Positions 9,493 to 17,112 of a DNA stretch of 34,425 nucleotides are shown in pieces. The DNA lies in the NCBI GenBank assembly GCA_947593655.1, contig CANQDS010000019.1, positions 1 through 34,425 on the forward strand, read 5' to 3'. The translations under genes were made by a program, and so were the position numbers. Below the pieces are notes generated by a model. That model was not told the DNA's origin and searched no databases. It was given only the letters and a program-made list of their open reading frames with translations. Source of the stretch: an uncultured Lachnospiraceae bacterium. Lineage in GTDB: Bacteria > Bacillota > Clostridia > Lachnospirales > Lachnospiraceae. The number at the start of each line of letters is the position of its first letter. The first letter of the stretch is position 1.

Positions 9493-11304
9493 CTACCACT
9501 GTTCCGCCATGCCCAGCTCTTTCACCAGTTCATACAAACGCTTGGTATACTGCGTCCGGTTTTTCTGCGTATAAATCTCAATGGCCTGTTCCCATGTCAG
9601 CCCGTAATCCTGCGACAGGGACTCCGCGATCGCGCTCTCCACTTCCTCGAGCTGTGCGGTGCACTCATACTGCGCGGCACCTTCCCGGTTGACCTCGCAG
9701 CGCCCCGCCGCACAGATCAGGCAGTCGATCGCCTGCACCTGATGGCCGTTGCTGCGGAACGTCAGGTATCCTTCGTACTCGCTGTATACCGCGGCCATGA
9801 TCCCGGCCTGATGATAGAGCTTCTCATCCTGTTCCTTGATCTCATAACCGGACATGCTCTTGTAAGCCCCGATGTAATCGCCCCGGTCAAACGCATTCTG
9901 CGCCGTCTTGATATCCGCAGAATACCCCGCAAAAGAGGTTCCCAGAAGGATCAGCGCCGTCAGGGAGGCCACCATGAAAAGGATCAGAATGACCGGTTTC
10001 TTCGGAAGCGGCGGCGTATTGTCAACTTCCTTCGGCTTCTTCTCTTTCGGCGGCTTCTTCGGCTTCGGAGCCTTCTCTTTCTTGACTTTTTCCTTCTTCG
10101 GCTTCTTCTCTTTTTTCTCTTTCTTGTCCTTCTTCTTCTTGTCTTTTTTCCCTTTGCCTGCCGGAGGTTCTGCTTCCGCCATTTCCAGTTCCTTTAAGAT
10201 CTGTTGGTTTTCTGCGGAAAGTTCGGAAACGGTGTCCTCCTTCCCGGACATGGAAATCCGTTCCGCGCCGTCGTCTTCATCTTCGTCGTCATCCCCAAAC
10301 AGCAGGTTCTTCAATCGATCGATAAACTTCAATTTCTTCTTGGAATCCTTTCCTTTTTTTCCTGAAACCGCCTGTTCCTGTTTCTGCATCTCGCTTTCGG
10401 CAAATTCCTGTATCGCATCCATGCCGTTCTCCGGTTCGATCGGCCCGTCGTCCGAAAGCAGCTCGCTGAGATCTTCTAACCCCTTCTCCTCCGAAAGGAG
10501 CTTCAGCAAATCGTTCGTCGCGTTTCCCGACAGATCCGGCTCGCCCAACTCCTCTTCGATCGACAGTTCCGGCGCATCTTCCGGCTGCTGCCCGGAAAGC
10601 GCAGGTTCCGCCGTCGAATCGGAAAGCACAGGCTCGGACAAGTCCGGCTCTGACAAATCCGGTTCGGCCGGCTGCGCACCCGATGCAGATTCCGTCCCGC
10701 CCGGTTCCGCCATCACATCGTCGATGATCGTCGACACCTGATCAAGAAGCGAATCCACCGAAAACGAATCGTTCTCCGGTTCCGCGGAAGCCTCCGATCC
10801 GGCCGGCGCCACCCCGGCCGAAGCCGCAGCATTGGAAAGCGGCTCCTGTAAACCAGCGGCTTCGGGAACCGGTTCTTTTAAAACCGCAGCCTCGGGAACC
10901 GTTCCGCCGGAAACGGCCTCTTCGGAAGCGGGTTCCTGCGGAAGCGGTTCCGCCGCCCTTTTCGGCTGCGTCATAAACATGGATTTCAGGCGCTCCTCCT
11001 CGGTCCGCACATCATCCGGCAGAAGTTCCGGCTCCTTTAAGATCTCCTCGTCATCCGGAACATTCCCTTCAAAACGCTCCATTCCTCCCGGACGGACCGG
11101 CTCCGGAACAACCGGAGGGATCCCGCGTTCGTCCTCTTCCAGCTCCATTTCAAAATCCGATAAATACTCTTTATATTCATCCGATTCCAGTTCATACTCC
11201 AGTTCCTTCAGGAAAAACTCTTCAATTGTCTTCTCATCACCCGTACCGTTCACCGAATACAGCAGCTGGTCCAGATAATGTTCTGATTCTTTATTACTTG
11301 CCAT
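9493..11304 (-). CDS. Large acidic, lysine-rich single-pass membrane protein
   Basis: This 603-residue protein of no recognised family has three parts. The first (about 1-380) is a long acidic, low-complexity region rich in Pro, Glu and Ser, with repeats such as EPDLSEPDLSEP. The second (383-437) is an extremely lysine-rich stretch with KK/KE/KP repeats. The third is one transmembrane helix (438-461) and a 142-residue C-terminal domain that probably faces outside by the positive-inside rule. That domain contains four cysteines (CLIC, RCEV, YECT) and a tetratricopeptide-like start (AQNAFDRGDYIGAYKSM). The ATG at 11304 is chosen because GGGGA precedes it; the longer frame lacks a site. It lies just downstream of cheV. 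Role unknown. Confidence 0.78.
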   Translation of the reverse strand: MASNKESEHYLDQLLYSVNGTGDEKTIEEFFLKELEYELESDEYKEYLSDFEMELEEDERGIPPVVPEPVRPGGMERFEGNVPDDEEILKEPELLPDDVRTEEERLKSMFMTQPKRAAEPLPQEPASEEAVSGGTVPEAAVLKEPVPEAAGLQEPLSNAAASAGVAPAGSEASAEPENDSFSVDSLLDQVSTIIDDVMAEPGGTESASGAQPAEPDLSEPDLSEPVLSDSTAEPALSGQQPEDAPELSIEEELGEPDLSGNATNDLLKLLSEEKGLEDLSELLSDDGPIEPENGMDAIQEFAESEMQKQEQAVSGKKGKDSKKKLKFIDRLKNLLFGDDDEDEDDGAERISMSGKEDTVSELSAENQQILKELEMAEAEPPAGKGKKDKKKKDKKEKKEKKPKKEKVKKEKAPKPKKPPKEKKPKEVDNTPPLPKKPVILILFMVASLTALILLGTSFAGYSADIKTAQNAFDRGDYIGAYKSMSGYEIKEQDEKLYHQAGIMAAVYSEYEGYLTFRSNGHQVQAIDCLICAAGRCEVNREGAAQYECTAQLEEVESAIAESLSQDYGLTWEQAIEIYTQKNRTQYTKRLYELVKELGMAEQW

Positions 11305-11379
11305 TTCCGTTCCCCACTCGCATGATTTAAATTCAGGATCCGTCCGCGGATCTCTGCCGGCAGCGGAAACCCCATACAG

Positions 11380-11444
11380 AAAGCCTGCCACCGGCAGCCT
11401 TTCTTATGGTATTAAGGGATGTGATGAAAACACCACATCCCTTA
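11380..11444 (-). terminator. Hairpin pair downstream of cheV
   Basis: TAAGGGATGTG (11413-11423) / CACATCCCTTA (11434-11444) forms a perfect 11-bp stem right after the cheV stop. A second stem, AAAGCCTGCC / GGCAGCCTTT (11380-11402), follows with one mismatch and a short TTTC tail on the minus strand. Together they probably end or attenuate the cheV transcript. Confidence 0.5.
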
Positions 11445-11461
11445 CCTGCCGTCCCAAAGAA

Positions 11462-12376
11462 CTATTTCTTTTTCTGAAGATACTGTTCGATCAAGTTGTC
11501 GATCGCATCTACCAGCTGGCCGATCTCCGGTTTGGTCAACTGTGCATCCGCACCAAGCGATTCGCCTTTCCGTCTCATTTCTTCATTTACCAGGGAAGAG
11601 AAGATGATCAGCGGGATCTTCTGGATCACGTCATCGGATTTTGCAAGCTTCGTAAGGCGGTGTCCGTCCATCAGCGGCATCTCGATATCCGTAATGATGC
11701 AGTGGACTTTATCCATCACCGTACCCTCTTTCTTAAATTCGCACAGCTTATCCCATGCTTCCTGCCCGTTCGTCGTAACGATCAGCTTCTGATAACCCGC
11801 TTTCCGCAGACAGTCGGTGATCAGCTTGCTTAAAAGCGGGGAGTCCTCCGCAATGAGGATCGGCGACTCGCTCCGGTCGCGCTCGATCATATTGTCGACA
11901 TCGTTGACGCGTAAGCCCGTTTCCGGATTAATGGATGAAACAATGGACTCAAAATCAAGGATGATCACCAGCTTATTGTCCATCTTAATGACGCCGGTGG
12001 AAATGCTTGCGTCCGACGCGCTCAGCGTCGCGTCCGGCTTGATGATCTCCTCCCACGATACGCGGTGGATCCCGATCACTTCATCCACATGGAACGCAAT
12101 ATTTAACTTGTTAAAGTTTGTAATGATAAACAAACCCTTCTCTTCCTGCTCGCCCAGATTGAGGCAGCTCTTAAGATCGATCACCGTGATCATCGTATCA
12201 CGCGGCATGAAAATACCTTCTACACTCGGATGTGAACTTGGAACAGGAGTAACCGGCTGATATTGTAAAATTTCCCGGATCTTCGCAACATTAATCCCGT
12301 AATGATTTTTCCCCAAAGCAAACTCCAGTACTTCCAGCTCATTTGTGCCTGATTCCAAAAGAATATTCGTATCCAT
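11462..12376 (-). CDS. cheV: Chemotaxis coupling protein CheV (CheW-REC)
   Basis: This 304-residue adaptor links chemoreceptors to the CheA kinase and tunes adaptation through phosphorylation of its receiver. Residues about 10-155 form a CheW-like domain (EVLEFALGKNHYGINVAKIREIL, split in usual form). Residues about 172-300 form a response-regulator receiver with acidic pocket E177/D178, phospho-acceptor Asp230 in ITDIEMP, and the conserved Lys in LTKPE. The ATG at 12376 has GGGAGG upstream. No other chemotaxis or flagellar gene lies in the window, so this is an isolated copy whose partners must be elsewhere. Confidence 0.95.
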   Translation of the reverse strand: MDTNILLESGTNELEVLEFALGKNHYGINVAKIREILQYQPVTPVPSSHPSVEGIFMPRDTMITVIDLKSCLNLGEQEEKGLFIITNFNKLNIAFHVDEVIGIHRVSWEEIIKPDATLSASDASISTGVIKMDNKLVIILDFESIVSSINPETGLRVNDVDNMIERDRSESPILIAEDSPLLSKLITDCLRKAGYQKLIVTTNGQEAWDKLCEFKKEGTVMDKVHCIITDIEMPLMDGHRLTKLAKSDDVIQKIPLIIFSSLVNEEMRRKGESLGADAQLTKPEIGQLVDAIDNLIEQYLQKKK

Positions 12377-12450
12377 ATCTTCCCTCCCAAATTCATATAT
12401 GTACTAGTATAACATATTGTTCCGTAAATTGTAGAAAAATTTACATTTTT

Positions 12451-13194
12451 TTACAATTTTATTGGATTTGTTGTTCCATTTTTGACAACGGAAAGCGAAA
12501 TATCCGAAATCTGCCCCGCTTCTTCTTTCGGAATCTGGAACAATAATACCGTTTCCACCGACTGCCCGGCCGCTAAAGCTCCTCCGTCAATATGCTGCGT
12601 GTCATAGGTCGACAGGTCGTTCAGCAGAAGCGTCAGCTCCTGACTGACCGGCTTGCCGCCGTTAAACGAAGCGGAAAACGACAGGTTCTGGCTTAAGATG
12701 TCGATGTTCGCCGGCTCCTGCGTCCGGTTGGTGACCTGGAAGCGCAGGACGATAAAGGTCTTGCCTGAATCCGCCGTCATCGAAAAATACTCGTCCTCCC
12801 GGTACACATCCGTCTGGGAATAATCCTGATAGGAAATATCCAGCGCCGATCCGTATCCGACCGCCTCCGCCATGGAAAGCGCATTCCCCTGATCCGTCTC
12901 TCCCGGACTGCCTCCGGATACTCCGGCCGGATCCGGTTCTTCCGTTTCCGTCTCGGTTTCCGTCTCAGTCTCTGTTTCCGCCTCCGTCTCTGTCTCAGGT
13001 TCTAAGACCGATTCCGGCAGATCGCGGATTCCGTCCTTCTGATACACATTGTGCTTGGCCAGTGCATATGCCGCATAATGCACGATCACATCCTCTTCCT
13101 CGTCCGTCATCTCGTAGAGGGATGCCCCGCATCCGCACAGGACGAAAGCCATAAGCGAAACTGCCGCCAGCAGTAAAATCCCCTTTTTCTTCAT
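12451..13194 (-). CDS. Secreted lipoprotein with Glu-Thr repeat linker
   Basis: This 247-residue protein has a lipoprotein signal peptide: basic MKKK, a hydrophobic core and lipobox LCGC, with the lipidated cysteine at about residue 22. A linker of repeated Glu-Thr pairs (about 67-90) follows. The C-terminal part (about 105-247) has the pattern of DUF5067/DUF4352-type immunoglobulin-like lipoprotein domains: YFSMTADSGKTFIVLRFQVTN in the family style, then SVETVLLFQIPKEEA. Those families are surface lipoproteins of unknown ligand. The ATG at 13194 follows AAAGGAG, behind a promoter at 13236-13265. It lies upstream of cheV, 74 bases away, and may or may not be co-transcribed. Confidence 0.85.
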   Translation of the reverse strand: MKKKGILLLAAVSLMAFVLCGCGASLYEMTDEEEDVIVHYAAYALAKHNVYQKDGIRDLPESVLEPETETEAETETETETETETEEPDPAGVSGGSPGETDQGNALSMAEAVGYGSALDISYQDYSQTDVYREDEYFSMTADSGKTFIVLRFQVTNRTQEPANIDILSQNLSFSASFNGGKPVSQELTLLLNDLSTYDTQHIDGGALAAGQSVETVLLFQIPKEEAGQISDISLSVVKNGTTNPIKL

Positions 13195-13235
13195 TTCCGC
13201 TCCTTTATTCTGTCCGTACTAAAATATTCACGATT

Positions 13236-13265
13236 ATTATAACATTTTTTACTGCAAGACCGCAA
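13236..13265 (-). promoter_or_regulatory. Promoter of the lipoprotein gene
   Basis: Minus strand -35 TTGCGG (13260-13265), 18-base spacer, -10 TATAAT (13236-13241), about 40 bases before the start codon. Confidence 0.6.
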
Positions 13266-13309
13266 TACATAATTCTTAAATTTGCTTCGCAAATGGAGCC
13301 TGCTCACCC

Positions 13310-13369
13310 CTGTTTCATATTCTTACGCATCCAGACAGCAAGGTGTCCGGATGCTGTGTGAACCGTAAC
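13310..13369. repeat. Interspersed palindromic repeat, type A copy 2
   Basis: This 60-bp element differs from 2382-2441 at three positions only. It keeps the central hairpin GCATCCAGACA / TGTCCGGATGC (one mismatch) and the GTAAC end. It is preceded by ATTTGCTTCGCAAAT, itself a palindrome. It lies 14 bases past the histidine kinase stop, where it could also serve as a 3' hairpin. Confidence 0.85.
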
Positions 13370-13383
13370 CTTCGGCCGCATCG

Positions 13384-14862
13384 TCACCCGCAGCTTTCCA
13401 TTTCCATCCAGAATTCCACGCCGTCCGCATGGTTTAAAACCCCGCACGCCTGATGGAACGAGTCCATGATGGCCTTTACGATGGAAAGCCCGATGCCGCT
13501 CCCGCCGTATTCCCGCGTCCTTGCCTTATCGACTTTGTAAAACTTTTCCCAGATCCGGTCCAGTTCGTCTTCCGGGATCGGGTTTCCCGTATTAAAGACG
13601 CTGACACGCAGGAGATTCTCCCGCTTCCGGCAGGAAATGACGATCCGCTTCTCCCCTTCCGCATAGTGGATGGCGTTGCTTAAGTAATTGGTAATGACCT
13701 CTTCCGCCTTGAATTCGTCTCCCCACACATACAGCGGACCTTCGGCATCCAGTTCCATCCGGATCCCGTTCTGTTCTGCTAAGATCGATGAGGCGTTCTT
13801 TACGCCCTGGATCAGTTCAAACATGTCAAAACGGCTCATCTCCACCGTTTCGCTGCCGGATTCCAGCTGGTTTAACGTCAGAAGCATTTTGACCATCCGG
13901 TTCATCTTGTCCGCTTCGTCCACGATGACGTCGCAGTAAAACTCCCGGCTCTCGGCATCGTCATCGACAAACTCCTTTAGCCCTTCCGCGTATCCCTGGA
14001 TCAGTGCGAGCGGTGTCTTCAGTTCATGCGATACATTCGATAAAAATTCCCTGCGCATCTCATCGATCTGCTCTTTTTTTTGGATATCCTTCTGCAGCTC
14101 GTTGTTGGCCGCCTTCAGTTCCGAGATCGTCTTTTCCAGCGTTTCGGAAAGTTCGTTCATATGGCTGCCGAGCTGCTCGATCTCGCGGCTGCTGTGCTTC
14201 TTCGAATGATATTTTGCATCAAAATCCAGATCCGCCATCCGGTCGGAGACCACGCAAAGCTCCTGGATCGGATGCGAGATGCTTTTCGAAAGAAAAATAA
14301 TGACGACAATGCTCACGAGTACCGCCAATACCCCGACCGCCGCAAAAAAACGGTTGGTGATCGCCGCGCTCTCCCGTATGCTTTCGAGCGCCGTGCGCAT
14401 ATACACATAGCGTCCGCCGTCCAGCCTGCCCCAGAGCACCAGATATTCCGACTGCAGGCGGCTGTCCGTCTGCCGCTCCAGCATGTAGTTCTCCGCCGCG
14501 GCGACCAGTTTCCCCTCTTTCTGCTGCAGGCTGTAAAACATATCGTTGATCAGTTCCTGCCAGAACCCGGAATTGTTCGAGGAACTGGCGATGATCTGCT
14601 CATCCCCGAAGATCACGATATCGATATTCCCGTTGGAGCAGATGCGCTCGAAAAGGATCTCAAACGCCTCCGTCTCCAGCGTCTCGCTGCCTCCGGCCTC
14701 CTCGATCTCCTGAAAGCCGTCCAGCAGTTCTTTCTGCTTATTATAGATATAATAGCGCTCCAGAAACGTATTATTCAGAAAAAGGCACAGCACGACCGTG
14801 CCCGCGACCAGCAGGAGCATGATGATCAGCAGCCGGAAAAACAACGATTTCTTACGCTTCAT
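13384..14862 (-). CDS. Sensor histidine kinase
   Basis: This 492-residue membrane kinase has TM1 at about 10-30, an extracytoplasmic sensor region at 31-170, TM2 at 171-191, a HAMP linker at about 192-245, and a HisKA domain with phospho-acceptor His279 in NVSHELKTPL. The C-terminal HATPase domain has N box NYLSNAIHYA, G1 NTGNPIPEDEL, F box WEKFYKVDKAR and G2 GGSGIGLSI. Its start overlaps the response-regulator stop by four bases (ATGA), showing translational coupling. The signal sensed is unknown. Regulator and kinase resemble VanR/VanS-like cell-envelope systems only in general layout. Confidence 0.96.
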   Translation of the reverse strand: MKRKKSLFFRLLIIMLLLVAGTVVLCLFLNNTFLERYYIYNKQKELLDGFQEIEEAGGSETLETEAFEILFERICSNGNIDIVIFGDEQIIASSSNNSGFWQELINDMFYSLQQKEGKLVAAAENYMLERQTDSRLQSEYLVLWGRLDGGRYVYMRTALESIRESAAITNRFFAAVGVLAVLVSIVVIIFLSKSISHPIQELCVVSDRMADLDFDAKYHSKKHSSREIEQLGSHMNELSETLEKTISELKAANNELQKDIQKKEQIDEMRREFLSNVSHELKTPLALIQGYAEGLKEFVDDDAESREFYCDVIVDEADKMNRMVKMLLTLNQLESGSETVEMSRFDMFELIQGVKNASSILAEQNGIRMELDAEGPLYVWGDEFKAEEVITNYLSNAIHYAEGEKRIVISCRKRENLLRVSVFNTGNPIPEDELDRIWEKFYKVDKARTREYGGSGIGLSIVKAIMDSFHQACGVLNHADGVEFWMEMESCG

Positions 14863-15548
14863 CCCGCCTGCCCCACTTCAAACTTATAACCCATTCCCCA
14901 GATGGTCTTGATATAGTCCCCTTTGGCTCCCATCTTGCTGCGGAGCTTCTTTACATGGGTGTCGATGGTGCGCGCATCCCCGAAATAGTCATAATTCCAG
15001 ACATTGTCCAGGATTCGTTCCCTCGAAAGCGCGATTCCTTCATTTTCCAGAAAATAATCCAGCAGTTCAAATTCCTTAAAGCTGAGTTCGACGCGCTCCC
15101 CGTCGATCGTGACCTGATGCGCGGTCTTGTCGATCCGGATCCCGCCTTTCTCGATCAGCTGCGTCTCTCCGCCCAGCTGGTTGGTGCGCCGCAAAACAGC
15201 CGCAACCCGCGCAACTAAGATCTTCGGGGAAAACGGTTTGGAAATGTATTCGTCCACCCCGAGCTCAAATCCCATCAGTTCGTCGCTCTCGTCGCCTTTC
15301 GCCGTCAGCATGATGATCGGGATCTTCGACGTTTCCCGCACTTCCCGGCAGACGTCCCAGCCGTTCCGTTTCGGCATCATAACGTCCAGGATCATCAGCG
15401 CGATCCCTTTCTCCCGGTAAAAAATATCCAGCGCTTCTTCCCCGTCCGCCGCTTCCAACACTTCATAATCCTGACGGACCAGAAAATCGCGCACCAGTTT
15501 CCTCATGCGGCTTTCATCGTCCACCACCAATATCCGGATCTTATCCAT
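14859..15548 (-). CDS. OmpR/PhoB-family response regulator
   Basis: This 229-residue transcription factor has a receiver with acidic residues D10/D11, phospho-acceptor Asp55 (LMILDVMMP) and switch Lys104 (ISKPF). The winged-helix DNA-binding domain (about 130-229) carries LSFKEFELLDYFLENEG and TIDTHVKKLRSKMG, the recognition-helix region. The ATG at 15548 has GAGGGGGG just upstream. It is the first gene of the pair with the kinase. No target operon can be named from this window. Confidence 0.97.
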   Translation of the reverse strand: MDKIRILVVDDESRMRKLVRDFLVRQDYEVLEAADGEEALDIFYREKGIALMILDVMMPKRNGWDVCREVRETSKIPIIMLTAKGDESDELMGFELGVDEYISKPFSPKILVARVAAVLRRTNQLGGETQLIEKGGIRIDKTAHQVTIDGERVELSFKEFELLDYFLENEGIALSRERILDNVWNYDYFGDARTIDTHVKKLRSKMGAKGDYIKTIWGMGYKFEVGQAG

Positions 15549-15620
15549 AGCGTTCCCCCCTCTTCCTTATCGAATGAGGAAAGTATAGTACAATCTTATG
15601 AAAAATCTGTGAAAAATCCG

Positions 15621-16277
15621 CTATTCCTGCGTCCTTCCTTCAAAAATCGCTTCCCGGGCCGCTACCGCCTCTTCCCGTTCGCGCAGGATCTCCTCCCGCT
15701 CGTTGAGCTGCGTCTCCCACGCCTCGTATTTGTTGATGATCTCATTCTCATAATTCAGGATGCTTTTATTTTTTCCATTAAAATAAGTGATTATGAAAAA
15801 TCCTGCGATCACCGCCAGAAACACGATCGCAAAAAACAGCGTTACATGATACGCACGCCGGTAATTTTTCCCGTCCGGCGCCTTTTTTCCGCTCCGCCGC
15901 AGATCTTTTTTCTTCCCGGAATCCGGCTCTTTCGCCTGATCCTGCCCGCCGTCTTCCTGCGTTTTTTCCTGCGGCTGTTCTTCGGGCGCAAGTTCTCGCA
16001 ATTCCGGAATCCCTACGGCTTTGACCGGGATCGGAAGCACATATTCGTTCGAAACCTCCGGGCAGGAATACAGGTAATCCTGAACCTCATACAGGAATAC
16101 GATCCCCACGCACGTTTCAAAAATGCCCTGTTCGAGCAGTTTATGATACAGCTTTAAGACCACGCCCGGATCATCCATCGGCATCTGCTTTTTGATGTAA
16201 CGGATGCCCTCGGCTTCCCGTCTGGCCTTATCCGCCATTTCTTTTGATTCAAAAGTAAATCCTTCTACCTGATACAT
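15621..16277 (-). CDS. Single-pass membrane protein with C-terminal coiled coil
   Basis: This 218-residue protein is of unknown family. Residues 1-95 form a compact, probably cytoplasmic domain (MYQVEGFTFESKEMADKARR at the start). A charged linker (98-142) ends in a Lys/Arg cluster, one helix (145-166) spans the membrane, and the C-terminal tail (about 175-212) is a charged coiled coil with LNEREEILREREEAVAAREA. No signal peptide. The ATG at 16277 has AAGGAT upstream and overlaps the end of larB by 13 bases, so it is translationally coupled in an fbp-larB-this operon. Function unknown. Confidence 0.8.
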   Translation of the reverse strand: MYQVEGFTFESKEMADKARREAEGIRYIKKQMPMDDPGVVLKLYHKLLEQGIFETCVGIVFLYEVQDYLYSCPEVSNEYVLPIPVKAVGIPELRELAPEEQPQEKTQEDGGQDQAKEPDSGKKKDLRRSGKKAPDGKNYRRAYHVTLFFAIVFLAVIAGFFIITYFNGKNKSILNYENEIINKYEAWETQLNEREEILREREEAVAAREAIFEGRTQE

Positions 16278-17080
16278 AACGATCCTTCCTGATCCGTTTT
16301 TTCCGGCTCCGGCATACTGCTGCCGCAGCCCTGTGTCCGCCGGTTGATGATGCTCGCCAGATAACCGGCTCCGTATCCGTTGTCAATATTGACCACGCTT
16401 ACCCCGCTCGCGCAGGAATTCAGCATGGAAAGCAGCGCCGACAGCCCGTGGAACGACGCCCCGTAGCCGACGCTTGTCGGCACGGCGATCACCGGACATT
16501 CCACCAGCCCGCCGACCACGCTGGCCAGCGCCCCTTCCATGCCCGCAATCGCTATGATCACATTGGCGCTCATCAGCAGTTCGGAATTGGCAAGCAGCCG
16601 GTGCACGCCCGCGACGCCTACGTCATAGAGGCGCACTACCCGGTTTCCGAAGGCTTCCGCGGTCAACGCCGCTTCTTCCGCGACCGGATGATCGCTCGTG
16701 CCGCCTGTCGCGACCACGATCGTGCCGTTTCCCTTTGGCTTTGGCATTTCCCCGGCGATCCCGATCCTTGCGTCTTTATGATAGGAAAACTCCCCGCCGA
16801 TGGAGAGTGCATCCGCTTTTTCTTCAGATAAACGTGTGATAAGGATGGTTTTCTGGCCGTTTTTCTGCATTTCCCGGACAATGCCGCTGATCTGCTCCGC
16901 CGTCTTTCCCTCTCCGAAAATAACTTCCGCGATCCCCTGGCGCAGCTCCCGCTGCGTATCGATCCGGGCATATCCGACGTTTTTAAACGGCTCGGTCTTG
17001 ATCTGCATGACCGCCTGATCGACCGCAAGCTCTCCGTCTTTCACCGATTCCAATATCTGTGTCAGTTCTTCCCTGGTCAT
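16265..17080 (-). CDS. larB: Nickel-pincer cofactor biosynthesis protein LarB
   Basis: This 271-residue protein is homologous to LarB, the carboxylase/hydrolase that acts on nicotinic acid adenine dinucleotide in making the nickel-pincer nucleotide cofactor of lactate racemase. The C-terminal half is the PurE-like (AIR carboxylase) fold, with GTSDHPVAEEAALTAEAFG, YDVGVAGVHRLL and the IAGMEGALASVVGGL glycine-rich segment. The N-terminal MTREELTQILESVKDGELAV region is typical. The ATG at 17080 follows GGGAGGGG. No larA, larC or larE is seen in the window, so it either works with distant partners or has a separate role. It follows fbp by 32 bases. Confidence 0.92.
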   Translation of the reverse strand: MTREELTQILESVKDGELAVDQAVMQIKTEPFKNVGYARIDTQRELRQGIAEVIFGEGKTAEQISGIVREMQKNGQKTILITRLSEEKADALSIGGEFSYHKDARIGIAGEMPKPKGNGTIVVATGGTSDHPVAEEAALTAEAFGNRVVRLYDVGVAGVHRLLANSELLMSANVIIAIAGMEGALASVVGGLVECPVIAVPTSVGYGASFHGLSALLSMLNSCASGVSVVNIDNGYGAGYLASIINRRTQGCGSSMPEPEKTDQEGSLCIR

Positions 17081-17112
17081 ATGATCCCCTCCCGGATTCC
17101 CGCCTATTCCGG

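Noticed and set aside
9908..10741. 277-residue Ser/Phe-rich plus-strand frame
   Set aside because: It is the complement of the lysine- and glutamate-rich codons of the large membrane protein. Low complexity alone keeps it open.
12930..13010. Simple tandem repeat as a separate genomic element
   Set aside because: It is the coding sequence of the Glu-Thr linker of the lipoprotein, in frame.
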